Shown here piece after piece: positions 16,236-25,101 of a stretch of 64,000 nucleotides of DNA. The position numbers and the translations under genes are program-made. Where the stretch lies: contig JBILKR010000003.1 of assembly GCA_044376575.1 (NCBI GenBank), positions 62,001-126,000 on the forward strand. Direction: 5' to 3'. Numbering within the stretch: the stretch's first letter is position 1; each line of letters starts with the position of its first letter. Source of the DNA: BA4 sp044376575. Lineage in GTDB: Bacteria > Bacteroidota > Bacteroidia > CAIKAF01. The notes below the pieces were generated by a model. The model worked only from the letters and a program-made list of their open reading frames with translations. It searched no databases and was not told the DNA's origin.

Positions 16236-16937
16236 ATGAGTACTGAATCTAAAATAGCCATGGTGCTGGGAGCCACCGGATTAGTTGGAAAAGCCACTGT
16301 ACAACAACTGCTTGCTCATCCGGATTATCAAAAAGTCGTAGTAATTACCCGTCGTTCTTTAGGAATTTCTCATTCTAAATTGGATGAACACATCATAGAT
16401 TTTAATGCATTATCTGATTATTCTCCCTTATTTAATGTACAAGAAGTATATTGTTGTTTGGGTACAACTATTGGGAAAGCAGGTTCACAGAAAGAGTTTT
16501 ACAGGGTCGATCATGACCTTGTTGTTCAATCTGCAAAGATTGCACAAATGTATGCACGAAAGTTTTTTCTGGTTTCATCTATAGGTGCGAATGCATGGAG
16601 TATGAATTTTTATTTAAAGGTAAAAGGAGAAACGGAGCGTGATGTATTGCAAACTACCCTTGAATCAATTTATATTCTTCGCCCTTCCATGCTATTGGGC
16701 GATCGTAAGGAAAACAGGATAGGAGAGCGAATTGGTAAAGTGCTGTTGAAAGTATTTACTCCTTTAATGTTTGGCGGATTAAGGAAATATAGAGGTATTC
16801 ATGCCAATACAGTTGCTGAAGCCATGTTGATTCTTGCTAAAAAAGATCAAAAAGGAAAATATTATTTTGAAAATAATGACATACAAGACCTGGTTGATCA
16901 GCGGGTAAGATCCGGAGCAATGATTCCACAACTTTAA
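16236..16937 (+). CDS. NAD(P)-binding Rossmann-fold protein (atypical SDR)
   Basis: 233 residues beginning with the dinucleotide-binding motif MVLGATGLVGKATVQQLL. It continues with YCCLGTTIGKAGSQKEF and a FFLVSSIGANAWSMNFYLKV segment in place of a strict YxxxK active site (Ser-Ser and Tyr-Leu-Lys-Val-Lys are seen). ERDVLQTTLESIYILRPSML is typical of the HTATIP2/TIP30-like atypical short-chain dehydrogenases. The substrate is unknown; an enzyme or a redox-sensing scaffold are both possible. It is divergent from the PaaE-like reductase and shares its putative operator region. Confidence 0.85.
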   Translation: MSTESKIAMVLGATGLVGKATVQQLLAHPDYQKVVVITRRSLGISHSKLDEHIIDFNALSDYSPLFNVQEVYCCLGTTIGKAGSQKEFYRVDHDLVVQSAKIAQMYARKFFLVSSIGANAWSMNFYLKVKGETERDVLQTTLESIYILRPSMLLGDRKENRIGERIGKVLLKVFTPLMFGGLRKYRGIHANTVAEAMLILAKKDQKGKYYFENNDIQDLVDQRVRSGAMIPQL

Positions 16938-17026
16938 TTAATGTGAAAGAAAACCATTCTTCTTACAATTTTTATAAGTATTTGGAGTTTTTTTTATTTA
17001 TTTACCTAGGCGTTTATAATCATCGA

Positions 17027-17794
17027 ATGAGAATCTTTTTTATACTCTCCATTTTCTTTTTAACCAGCGTTGCAAATCAATTGCATGCTCAAACTAAATT
17101 GGTTCAAGTTTCGGGTTATGTTTATCAGAAAGATTCATCCAATACTATTCCTTTTGTAGATATTGTCAATAAAAAGAATAAGACCGGAACCATTTCAAAC
17201 ATGACCGGTTATTTTTCATTTTTAATAGCAACTACTGATACAATTGAATTTACTGCTGTTGGATTTAAAAAATATCGTTTTTATTTACCCATCGGTTATG
17301 CTGAGCAAACTTTTAATACCATTGTATTTATGGAGAGTAGGGTGTATCAGTTGGATCAGGTGGATATCGGAATTTTTAATTATGAACGTTTCAAAAAAGA
17401 TTTTGAAAGCATGAAAATTCCATCTGAAGAAAATGGAATTGTTGCCGGCGATCCTACATATTATAAAAGATATGTTGCACCAAAAGAAAACTTTGGATAT
17501 ACCATCAAAGGTCCTTTTACAGCTCTGTATAATAAGTTTAACAAGCGGGCGAGAGAACTTGAAAAACTACAGGAAATCATTGAGAATGAAAATAAGGATG
17601 CAGTGGCAAGTATGAAATTAACCAAAGAATTAATTATACAGGTTACGGGCATAGATGAAAAAGAAATCGATCGGTTTGTTGGATACTGCAATATGGGAAG
17701 TGAGTTTGTGGCAAATTCAACAACTTACGATTTGATGGTTGCCATCGATCGTTGCTACAAAAATTATCAGCGCGATAAAAAGAACCTGAAATAA
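17027..17794 (+). CDS. Secreted CarboxypepD_reg-like domain protein
   Basis: 255 residues from the ATG at 17027, chosen because it places a signal peptide (MRIFFILSIFFLTSVANQLHAQ) at the N-terminus; an earlier in-frame GTG at 16943 would add 28 residues before it. The mature N-terminus is a carboxypeptidase-regulatory-like beta sandwich: VSGYVYQKDSSNTIPFVDIV and NMTGYFSFLIATTDTIEFTA, ending in GFKKYRF. The remaining 150 residues are charged and helical, without a recognised domain. Periplasmic or outer-membrane-associated location is likely; the function is unknown. It is convergent with porQ, with two bases between the stops. Confidence 0.8.
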   Translation: MRIFFILSIFFLTSVANQLHAQTKLVQVSGYVYQKDSSNTIPFVDIVNKKNKTGTISNMTGYFSFLIATTDTIEFTAVGFKKYRFYLPIGYAEQTFNTIVFMESRVYQLDQVDIGIFNYERFKKDFESMKIPSEENGIVAGDPTYYKRYVAPKENFGYTIKGPFTALYNKFNKRARELEKLQEIIENENKDAVASMKLTKELIIQVTGIDEKEIDRFVGYCNMGSEFVANSTTYDLMVAIDRCYKNYQRDKKNLK

Positions 17795-17796
17795 AA

Positions 17797-18894
17797 TTAA
17801 GGTTGCACCGGTGTAACAGGAACATTAACCCTTCTTTTCTTTTGTTTTAAAAATCCGTCAAGATTTACGTTAATCGTAAAATGATTGGGCGAATTGGTTA
17901 GAAAATAATGTGCGCGTCCATAACTAATTGTAAAATGAGATATACGAATTCCAATTCCATAACTTAATCCAACAGCACCACCTGCTGCATCAATCATCAT
18001 TTCTCCACTACGCTGAAAATTATAAGCCAGTCGTAAAAACAATCGTTTTTTGAATGGGGATAATTCCATTCCAATTGTAAAATGACGTAAAATATTAAAC
18101 CCTAGTCCAAGTTGTGTATCAATACTATCACCTGTCAGTGGATCTTCTATGAATCGATTATTGGGATCAACATAACTTAAATCAGGTCGTTGAAGGTTGG
18201 TAGCAGTCAAAAAGAAACGCAACGGAACATGTTTAAAGGCCTGTGATACACCCAACTGTATTTCAAAAGGAATGGGTTCTCTGTTGGCTGATGTATATCC
18301 ATCCACCATGCCACCCATATTTTTTAGAACCAGTCCGGCTGTAAACAATTTATTTTTACTCACGTAACTTACTCCAAGATCCAAGGCCATACCGTATGAA
18401 TTGTATTCAGCATACTGAGAAAAAATATTTTTGAAATTGGCACCTACAAAAAGTAAAGAATCAAAAAAAGATCGTGAATACCCAATATAAAATGCAACAT
18501 CATTTGCATTGAAACTTCCGGTAATATTTCCTACCTCATCCGTTCGGGTAAAATCACCATAGTTGAAGTATTGCACACCTGCCATGAATGATCCGACTTT
18601 ATCCCAGGTCTTGGAGTACCCGGCAAATCCATAACCGATATTTGCAACATAATTATTGAAACTGAACTGAATCTGATTATTCATCCCTTTAGTATATACC
18701 GAAGGATTCTGAAGACCTAGACTAATATCGTTGTCAAACAGTGCCGGTGTGGCCCCTCCAAGAGATTCAATACGTGCGGAGTTGGGCATCTTTAAAAATG
18801 AATAGCTACTACTGCCTCCCAATTGTGAAAACAGCATCACTGGGAGTAATAAAAAAACAAACAAAATCAATAGCCTGTTTAATCGCATTTTCAA
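17797..18894 (-). CDS. porQ: Type IX secretion system protein PorQ
   Basis: Outer-membrane beta-barrel of the PorV/FadL-like family that takes part in T9SS and in PorZ attachment in Porphyromonas. 365 residues with a signal peptide (LLILFVFLLLPVMLFSQ). The diagnostic N-terminal motif of PorQ is visible as SYSFLKMPNSARIESLGG, followed by FDNDISLGLQNPSVY; amphipathic strands continue to the end, including FTISYGRAHYF. The proline-rich C-terminus (VPVTPVQP) is unusual. It is the last gene of the minus-strand unit purB - ABC exporter - porQ. Confidence 0.9.
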   Translation of the reverse strand: MKMRLNRLLILFVFLLLPVMLFSQLGGSSSYSFLKMPNSARIESLGGATPALFDNDISLGLQNPSVYTKGMNNQIQFSFNNYVANIGYGFAGYSKTWDKVGSFMAGVQYFNYGDFTRTDEVGNITGSFNANDVAFYIGYSRSFFDSLLFVGANFKNIFSQYAEYNSYGMALDLGVSYVSKNKLFTAGLVLKNMGGMVDGYTSANREPIPFEIQLGVSQAFKHVPLRFFLTATNLQRPDLSYVDPNNRFIEDPLTGDSIDTQLGLGFNILRHFTIGMELSPFKKRLFLRLAYNFQRSGEMMIDAAGGAVGLSYGIGIRISHFTISYGRAHYFLTNSPNHFTINVNLDGFLKQKKRRVNVPVTPVQP

Positions 18895-18924
18895 ATATAA
18901 TTAAAAATAAGTGTTACCTATCAT

Positions 18925-20736
18925 TTACAAACTGCTCAGTTCTACCATTTTTGCGTACATACCCTGTTGCATAATCAATTCCAGATGCGTTCCTTTTTCT
19001 TTAATTTCTCCGTTATCCAATACCACAATTAAATCAGCATGTTGTATAGTACTTAATCTGTGTGCAATGATAAGCACTGTTCGGTCTTTCATTAAATTCT
19101 GTATGGCTTGCTGTACAATTTTTTCACTTTCAGGATCAAGTGCAGAAGTGGCTTCGTCAAGGATCAAAATTGGTGGATCCTTATATAGTGCACGGGCAAT
19201 CGCAATACGTTGTCGCTGACCACCGCTCAATTTTCCTCCCTGATCACCAATGTTACTTGCATATCCCATTTCCATAGTATCTACAAATTCATTTGCATAG
19301 GAAAGTTCAGCGGCCCATTTCATTTTTGATTCATTCGGTTGTTCATCTCCAAATGTGATATTGGCGGCAATAGTATCATTGAATAAAATAGGATGCTGAG
19401 AAACAATTCCCATAATATTCCGGATATCTTGAAATGCCATTGATTTTACATTAATACCATCAATTAAAATTTCTCCTTCCTGTACATCATGGAAACGGGC
19501 TACAAGATCAGCAAGTGTTGATTTGCCTGAGCCCGAAGCACCCACAAGCGCTATGGTTTTTCCTTTAGGAATTGATAAATCAATGTTCTTCAATACCCAG
19601 TGATCCTGATATTTAAAATGAACATTTTTAATTTCAATCTGATGTTCAAATGAACTTAAACGAATAGGAGAAGTTGTTTCTTTCAAGTTGTTTTCTGTAT
19701 GTAAAATTTCTTCAATTCGCTCGATGGAGGCCAGTCCTTTTTGTAAATTATAATACGTAGCAGAGACCGCTTTCGCCGGTGAAATAATCTGGCTGAACAT
19801 GGCAATGTAAGTAATAAAAATTTCAGGATCCAGTTGCTCATTCAATACCAGATTCCCACCAAACCACATGATGATTGCGATAACAATACTTCCCAAAAAT
19901 TCACTCATTGGCGACGATAATGATCGTTTCCTGAAGATGCTGTTTCCAAGCATACTGAACTGATCATTCTGTTGATGAAATTTTTCTTTTAAACTTTTTT
20001 CTGCATGGAATGCTTTTACTACTTTAATTCCTCCCAACGTCTCTTCAATAATGATCATCAGGTCGCTCAAAATTTTCTGACCACTAAACGATGCCCGTTT
20101 TAAACTGCTTCCGATTCGACCTATTATAATCGCACTAACAGGAAGCAATATCATGGCAAACAAAGTAAGTTTTGGACTAAAAACAAACATCACAACCATG
20201 TAAGCAATAATAATGAGCGGGTCTCTCATTAATGAGATGACAGAATTCATGATACTCCATTCAACTTCAACTACATCAGCTGACATGCGGGTAAGGATGT
20301 CGCCTTTTTTCTGTTCAGAAAAATAAGAAAGAGGAAGGGACAGTATTTTATCATATATTTTTTTTCTTAAATCATAAATCACGCCGGTTCTCATCGGAGC
20401 CAGAACATGTAAGGAGAAATAGACCGTTAAATTTTTCAGAAAAAAAAGAAAAATAATTCCAAAGCAAATCAAAGCCAGCATACTGAATTGATCAAAGCTT
20501 CCAGCAGCTTTACCCATATAATAATATAGTGTATTTAATACACCGTCAATCGTTAAAACAAATTCAGGTTCAAATTGAGGAGGCTCTATCCGATTGAATA
20601 ATATTTGTAAAAATGGAATAAATAGAGAAATTGAAAAAACACTCATTCCAATGGAAATTACCGTTAATACTGCAAATCCTGCAATATTTTTACGATAGGG
20701 TTTGAGGTATTGAAATAAGCGCTGAAAAGAATTCAT
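18925..20736 (-). CDS. ABC exporter, MsbA-like half-transporter
   Basis: 603-residue fused permease-ATPase that works as a homodimer in the inner membrane. Six membrane helices occupy the first 320 residues, with the type IV exporter coupling segment SYFSEQKKGDILTRMSADV. The ATPase has Walker A VGASGSGKST, signature KLSGGQRQRIAIARAL, Walker B ILILDEATSALDPESE and H-loop IAHRLSTIQHAD. Lipid A flipping (MsbA role) is plausible for a homologue in a Gram-negative, but a second similar exporter sits at 44973, so the roles cannot be assigned. Its ATG is two bases after the purB stop. Confidence 0.92.
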   Translation of the reverse strand: MNSFQRLFQYLKPYRKNIAGFAVLTVISIGMSVFSISLFIPFLQILFNRIEPPQFEPEFVLTIDGVLNTLYYYMGKAAGSFDQFSMLALICFGIIFLFFLKNLTVYFSLHVLAPMRTGVIYDLRKKIYDKILSLPLSYFSEQKKGDILTRMSADVVEVEWSIMNSVISLMRDPLIIIAYMVVMFVFSPKLTLFAMILLPVSAIIIGRIGSSLKRASFSGQKILSDLMIIIEETLGGIKVVKAFHAEKSLKEKFHQQNDQFSMLGNSIFRKRSLSSPMSEFLGSIVIAIIMWFGGNLVLNEQLDPEIFITYIAMFSQIISPAKAVSATYYNLQKGLASIERIEEILHTENNLKETTSPIRLSSFEHQIEIKNVHFKYQDHWVLKNIDLSIPKGKTIALVGASGSGKSTLADLVARFHDVQEGEILIDGINVKSMAFQDIRNIMGIVSQHPILFNDTIAANITFGDEQPNESKMKWAAELSYANEFVDTMEMGYASNIGDQGGKLSGGQRQRIAIARALYKDPPILILDEATSALDPESEKIVQQAIQNLMKDRTVLIIAHRLSTIQHADLIVVLDNGEIKEKGTHLELIMQQGMYAKMVELSSL

Positions 20737-20738
20737 TA

Positions 20739-22094
20739 TTAAAATGTTTTTACACCCGTATAATTTTCAGGTGTCAGTGAAAGCAATTCCTGTTTAACGA
20801 CATCAGATACATTTAATTGTAATATGAACTGCCTTATTCCTTCCATGGTAATTTCTTCGTTAGTACGTGTTAACTCTTTTAATTTTTCATATGGGTTTGG
20901 ATAATTCTCTCTGCGAAGAATAGTTTGTATGGCTTCTGCAAGAACTGCCGAATGTTTGTGTAAATCATTTCGAATTGCAGTTTCATTGATCAGTAATTTA
21001 TTCATGCCTTTCATTAATGATGTGTAAGCGATCAACGAGTGTGCAAGAGGAACGCCGATGTTACGTAATACCGTTGAATCTGTAAGGTCTCGCTGTAATC
21101 TTGAAATGGGGAGTTTTGCCGAAAAAAATTCAAGCATGGCATTAGCAATGGCTAAGTTCCCTTCCGCATTTTCAAAATCAATAGGATTCACTTTGTGGGG
21201 CATGGCAGATGATCCAACTTCATTTTGCTGAATTTTTTGTTTGAAGTATTCCATTGATATATAACTCCAAACATCTCTACTGAAATCAATAAGAATGGTA
21301 TTCATTCTTTTCAACCCATCGCACCATGCTGCAAGAAAATCATAATGTTCAATTTGTGTGGTGGTTCGGCTTCTATATAATCCTAATTGGTTATTTACAA
21401 AATAATCTCCAAATTCAATCCAGTTAATTTCAGGAAAAGCAACATGGTGAGCATTATAATTGCCTGTGGCGCCTCCAAATTTTGCGGCATAAGGAACAGC
21501 GTTTAACAATTCAAATTGTTTTGATAATCGTTCAAAAAAAACAAAAATTTCTTTTCCAAGTCGGGTAGGAGAGGCCGGTTGACCATGTGTACGCGCAAGC
21601 ATTGAAACTTCTTTCCACTCTTCTGCCATTACTCTGATTTTATTCATCACTTGCTGAAGCGATGGATATAATTCATATTCATTTGCATGTTTGAGCGATA
21701 GCGGAATGGCGGTATTATTAATGTCCTGTGATGTTAACCCAAAGTGAATGTATTCTTTATAATCTTTAAGACCGAGCTCATCAAATTTTTTCTTGATAAA
21801 ATATTCTACAGCCTTTACATCATGGTTGGTAGTTTTTTCAATTTCCTTTATTGCAGTTGCATCTTCAAGTGTAAAATCCAGATAAACTTTTTGAAGTGAA
21901 GGTATTATTGATTTATCAAATCCTTCTAATGATGGAATTGAAATGTTTGTTAAGGCTATAAAATATTCTATTTCTACCCAAACCCGATAACGAATCAAAG
22001 CAAATTCAGAAAAATAATTCGATAAGGGCTCGGTGGTTTTAAAATACCTGCCATCAATGGGAGATATGGCAGTTAATTCATTCAGATTTTTCAT
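20739..22094 (-). CDS. purB: Adenylosuccinate lyase
   Basis: Fumarase-superfamily enzyme acting twice in purine synthesis: SAICAR to AICAR, and adenylosuccinate to AMP. 451 residues. The superfamily signature is GSSAMPHKVNPIDFENAEGN near residue 290. THGQPASPTRLGKE near residue 170 carries the catalytic His, and HFGLTSQDINNTAIPLSL lies near 118. N-terminal LTAISPIDGRYFKTTEPLS is typical of the E. coli-like branch. It heads a three-gene minus-strand unit with the ABC exporter and porQ. Confidence 0.97.
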   Translation of the reverse strand: MKNLNELTAISPIDGRYFKTTEPLSNYFSEFALIRYRVWVEIEYFIALTNISIPSLEGFDKSIIPSLQKVYLDFTLEDATAIKEIEKTTNHDVKAVEYFIKKKFDELGLKDYKEYIHFGLTSQDINNTAIPLSLKHANEYELYPSLQQVMNKIRVMAEEWKEVSMLARTHGQPASPTRLGKEIFVFFERLSKQFELLNAVPYAAKFGGATGNYNAHHVAFPEINWIEFGDYFVNNQLGLYRSRTTTQIEHYDFLAAWCDGLKRMNTILIDFSRDVWSYISMEYFKQKIQQNEVGSSAMPHKVNPIDFENAEGNLAIANAMLEFFSAKLPISRLQRDLTDSTVLRNIGVPLAHSLIAYTSLMKGMNKLLINETAIRNDLHKHSAVLAEAIQTILRRENYPNPYEKLKELTRTNEEITMEGIRQFILQLNVSDVVKQELLSLTPENYTGVKTF

Positions 22095-22283
22095 AAGACG
22101 ATTTCAAAAGCCGAAGATACAAAATATTGCACTTCTTTAAATTTATTATAGTATTGAAATTCAGAACATTTAAGTCTATACATATTTTTTGTTTTTATAG
22201 AAAAATTTATAATTTTATCCAACGTGATGCAACTTATTATAAGTTCATTACATTTAACTGTTAAAGATTTAAAAAAAATTGAT

Positions 22284-22697
22284 ATGAAATATATTCTTGC
22301 ATCTTTAGTAATCTTGTTTTTACATACAGGGTTATTGGCTCAACAGGTAGATCCTGCCGTATTTGGAATGAGTCAGGATAAAATCAATAAGTTCTTACCA
22401 TATTTTCGTTTTCAGCATGGCGATGCGGTTCTCAATGAAATGAAAGCGAATGAACCGGCAAAGTATTATTTTGAATTATGGGTATTATCAGAGTCTTTTT
22501 CAGTAATGCGTAATCATTTTACACAGGGTATTCAATTGGATGAATCCATTATAGATATCAGAAGATTTAATGAACAGCGATTAAATGATAATGAGGCAAT
22601 AGTTGTGTTGGATGGATTCAAAGATGTACTGAAATTAAAGTCGTTGATTGATGTCAACGCAAAAAAAATAGAAATTGAAAATTATTTTAATAAATAA
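22284..22697 (+). CDS. Small secreted protein of unknown function
   Basis: 137 residues from the ATG at 22284, selected because it begins a clear signal peptide (MKYILASLVILFLHTGLLAQ); an upstream ATG at 22224 would add 20 residues before it. The mature part is charged and mostly helical, rich in Asp, Glu, Asn and Phe, with no cysteine and no motif I recognise. It lacks a sorting domain, so a periplasmic location is likely. The stop is 12 bases before the start of the GEVED/type B cargo gene, suggesting co-transcription. A weak promoter-like pair (TTTG, 18 bases, TAATTTTA) lies just upstream of 22224. Confidence 0.7.
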   Translation: MKYILASLVILFLHTGLLAQQVDPAVFGMSQDKINKFLPYFRFQHGDAVLNEMKANEPAKYYFELWVLSESFSVMRNHFTQGIQLDESIIDIRRFNEQRLNDNEAIVVLDGFKDVLKLKSLIDVNAKKIEIENYFNK

Positions 22698-22709
22698 TAT
22701 AAAAGATCA

Positions 22710-25019
22710 ATGAAAAAAATATTACTCATTGCTTCAGCCATAGTTTTAACAGGAATATTAAGTGCACAGAGTCCTGCTCCATATTGTCCGGTATCTTATA
22801 GTAACGTACCGTGTAATACACCAGGACCTTCTAATTCTCCTGGTAACGGTGTAAACGATTTTATTCATAGTTTCAATACAACCGGAGCTTCCAGTAACAT
22901 TACCAATAATAATTCTGGATGTAACGGGGGAGTGAATAATTACATCAGATACAATTGTAATCAACATTTTTTAAAAGTAATGCCGGGACAAGTGATTACA
23001 TGTAATGTTCAATCAGGTATAACTTTTTCTCAAGGCTTTGCCATTTTTGTTGACTGGAATCAGAACAATGTTTTTGATATTCCGGCAGAAAGGGTTACAG
23101 CAACTCCCGGAGTTCCAGCAGCAGGTTCTTGGAGCGCAATCAATTTTACCGTACCAGCTGCTCAAGCAACTGGACAGTACAGAATGCGTGTTCGTTGTGC
23201 TTATACTACAGCAGGTGTAAATATTGGTCCTTGTCAAGGTTATGGTTTTGGAGAAACTGAAGATTATGAATTATTTGTGAATATGGATCCTCTGGCGATT
23301 GGAGGTACCGCCCTTTCTTCTGCAACGGGTGTTTGTCCCGGACAAAATACTACATTATCTTTAACCGGACAAAGCGGTACAATCCAATGGCAATCAGCTC
23401 CAAGCGCCAATGGGCCATGGACAAATATTACAGGAGCAACTACAACACCATATACAACACCACCACTTAATGCAAGCACTTGTTACCGTGCGGCGTTAAC
23501 TTCATGTGGCCAGACTGTTTACAGTTCAGTAGTATGTGTGCCTTTAGGTCAGTTACCGACATTAAATGTGAACAGTCCAACGATTTGTGAAGGTGATACA
23601 GCCGTATTAACAGTAAATGCAACTCCTCCGGGCGGAACATATCTTTGGAATACAGGAGCCACAACGCAAAGCATTAGTGTTACTCCTACTGTTACTACAA
23701 CCTATACAGTAACTTATAATCTTGGAGGTTGTATACAAACATCAACAACTACCGTAATTGTTGATCCTAATCCACCTATTACTTTTACAGGAAATACAAA
23801 TATTTGTCAGGGACAGTCCACCAGTTTAACTGCTTCTTCCAGTAATCAGTATTTATGGAATACCGGTGAAACAACACAAACGATTAATATTACACCCAAT
23901 GCTACTTCATCTTATACAGTTACGGTCTTTAATGTAAATGGATGTTCAAATTCTGCAACAGTTAATGTTGTTGTAAATCCTTTACCTGTGCCATCTTTTA
24001 CAAGTACTGCTGTTTGTAATGGAATGATGACCACGCTAACTAGCACTTCAACAATATCATCAGGAACGATTGTTGGAAATGCATGGACTGAAGGAGCAAA
24101 CATGTTGGGTAATACTTCTCCGTTAGATTATTTATTCCCATCGGCTGGTACAATACCGGTCACCTTAACTGTAGTTTCTGATCAGAATTGTGTAGGAACA
24201 ATTACACAAAACGTTGTTGTAAATGCAAATCCTACAGTAAACTTTGGATCAAGCCTAACTGTAGGTTGTGCTCCATTATGTGCTACTCTTTCAGACTTGT
24301 CAGTAGTTGCAAATTCATCAATTATTGAGTGGGCATGGACATCCAATGGAGTCGCAATCTCAACTGTACAAAATCCAAACTATTGTTTTGATACACCGGG
24401 TATTTATGATATTGGGTTAACAGTTACATCTGCCCAGGGTTGTATAGCCTCATTAACACTTAATGATTATATTACTGTAAATGTAATGCCAACGGCTAGC
24501 TTTATTTTACCCGGAGATAGTTTCCCATTATCGAATGCAACATTATTTATGGCCAATCAGAGTATCAATGCTTCATCTTATGAATGGAACTTTGGTGACA
24601 GCACAACTTCAACCGAAGTTAGTCCGACACACACTTTTAATGAAACAGGTTTATTCTGCATACAATTGACAGCATATGGTGCTGCCGGTTGTGTTGATGT
24701 GGCTGCTCAGTGTGTGGATATTTATGATGAGTTCTTTGTATATATACCTAACTCATTTACTCCAGATGATGATGGAAATAATGATAAGTTTTTTGTAAGT
24801 GGATTTGGAATTAAAACGGTTCAAATGTTTATTTTCAATCGATGGGGAGATGAAATTTTCCAGTCAGATATAGGTGCTCAGGGTAATGTTTACTGGAATG
24901 GTTTGATTAAAAATACATCTGAATTTGCCATGCAGGGATCGTATGTATACAAGATTGTTGTAACCGATTTCAAGACACAACAGTACGACTTTTACGGAGA
25001 TGTATTCTTAATTAAATAA
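22710..25019 (+). CDS. Secreted GEVED/PKD protein with type B T9SS sorting domain
   Basis: 769-residue extracellular protein. Signal peptide at residues 1-20, then a low-complexity Asn/Pro/Ser region. A GEVED domain covers about 95-192: FAIFVDWNQNNVFDIPAER and QYRMRVRCAYTT, ending GFGETEDYELFV. Next come Ig-like/PKD-like repeats, with LWNTGATTQSISVTPTVTTT and LWNTGETTQTINITPNATSS as near-duplicates, and PKD units with YEWNFGDSTTSTEVSPTHTF. The C-terminal 85 residues are a gliding-motility-associated (CHU_C) domain: NSFTPDDDGNNDKFFV and FNRWGDEIF. This is expected to be exported by T9SS; an adhesive or structural role is inferred. A terminator follows. Confidence 0.9.
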   Translation: MKKILLIASAIVLTGILSAQSPAPYCPVSYSNVPCNTPGPSNSPGNGVNDFIHSFNTTGASSNITNNNSGCNGGVNNYIRYNCNQHFLKVMPGQVITCNVQSGITFSQGFAIFVDWNQNNVFDIPAERVTATPGVPAAGSWSAINFTVPAAQATGQYRMRVRCAYTTAGVNIGPCQGYGFGETEDYELFVNMDPLAIGGTALSSATGVCPGQNTTLSLTGQSGTIQWQSAPSANGPWTNITGATTTPYTTPPLNASTCYRAALTSCGQTVYSSVVCVPLGQLPTLNVNSPTICEGDTAVLTVNATPPGGTYLWNTGATTQSISVTPTVTTTYTVTYNLGGCIQTSTTTVIVDPNPPITFTGNTNICQGQSTSLTASSSNQYLWNTGETTQTINITPNATSSYTVTVFNVNGCSNSATVNVVVNPLPVPSFTSTAVCNGMMTTLTSTSTISSGTIVGNAWTEGANMLGNTSPLDYLFPSAGTIPVTLTVVSDQNCVGTITQNVVVNANPTVNFGSSLTVGCAPLCATLSDLSVVANSSIIEWAWTSNGVAISTVQNPNYCFDTPGIYDIGLTVTSAQGCIASLTLNDYITVNVMPTASFILPGDSFPLSNATLFMANQSINASSYEWNFGDSTTSTEVSPTHTFNETGLFCIQLTAYGAAGCVDVAAQCVDIYDEFFVYIPNSFTPDDDGNNDKFFVSGFGIKTVQMFIFNRWGDEIFQSDIGAQGNVYWNGLIKNTSEFAMQGSYVYKIVVTDFKTQQYDFYGDVFLIK

Positions 25020-25038
25020 TATTAGATTTTATTTTCAG

Positions 25039-25072
25039 AAGGGTGAAAGCGTTGCTTTCGCCCTTTTTTTTA
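25039..25072 (+). terminator. Intrinsic terminator
   Basis: Twelve-base stem AAGGGTGAAAGC / GCTTTCGCCCTT with one G-T wobble and a three-base loop, followed by eight T. It separates the GEVED gene from the subtilase gene. Confidence 0.92.
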
Positions 25073-25101
25073 TCAGTATATTTATACATTAATTTAAAAA
25101 A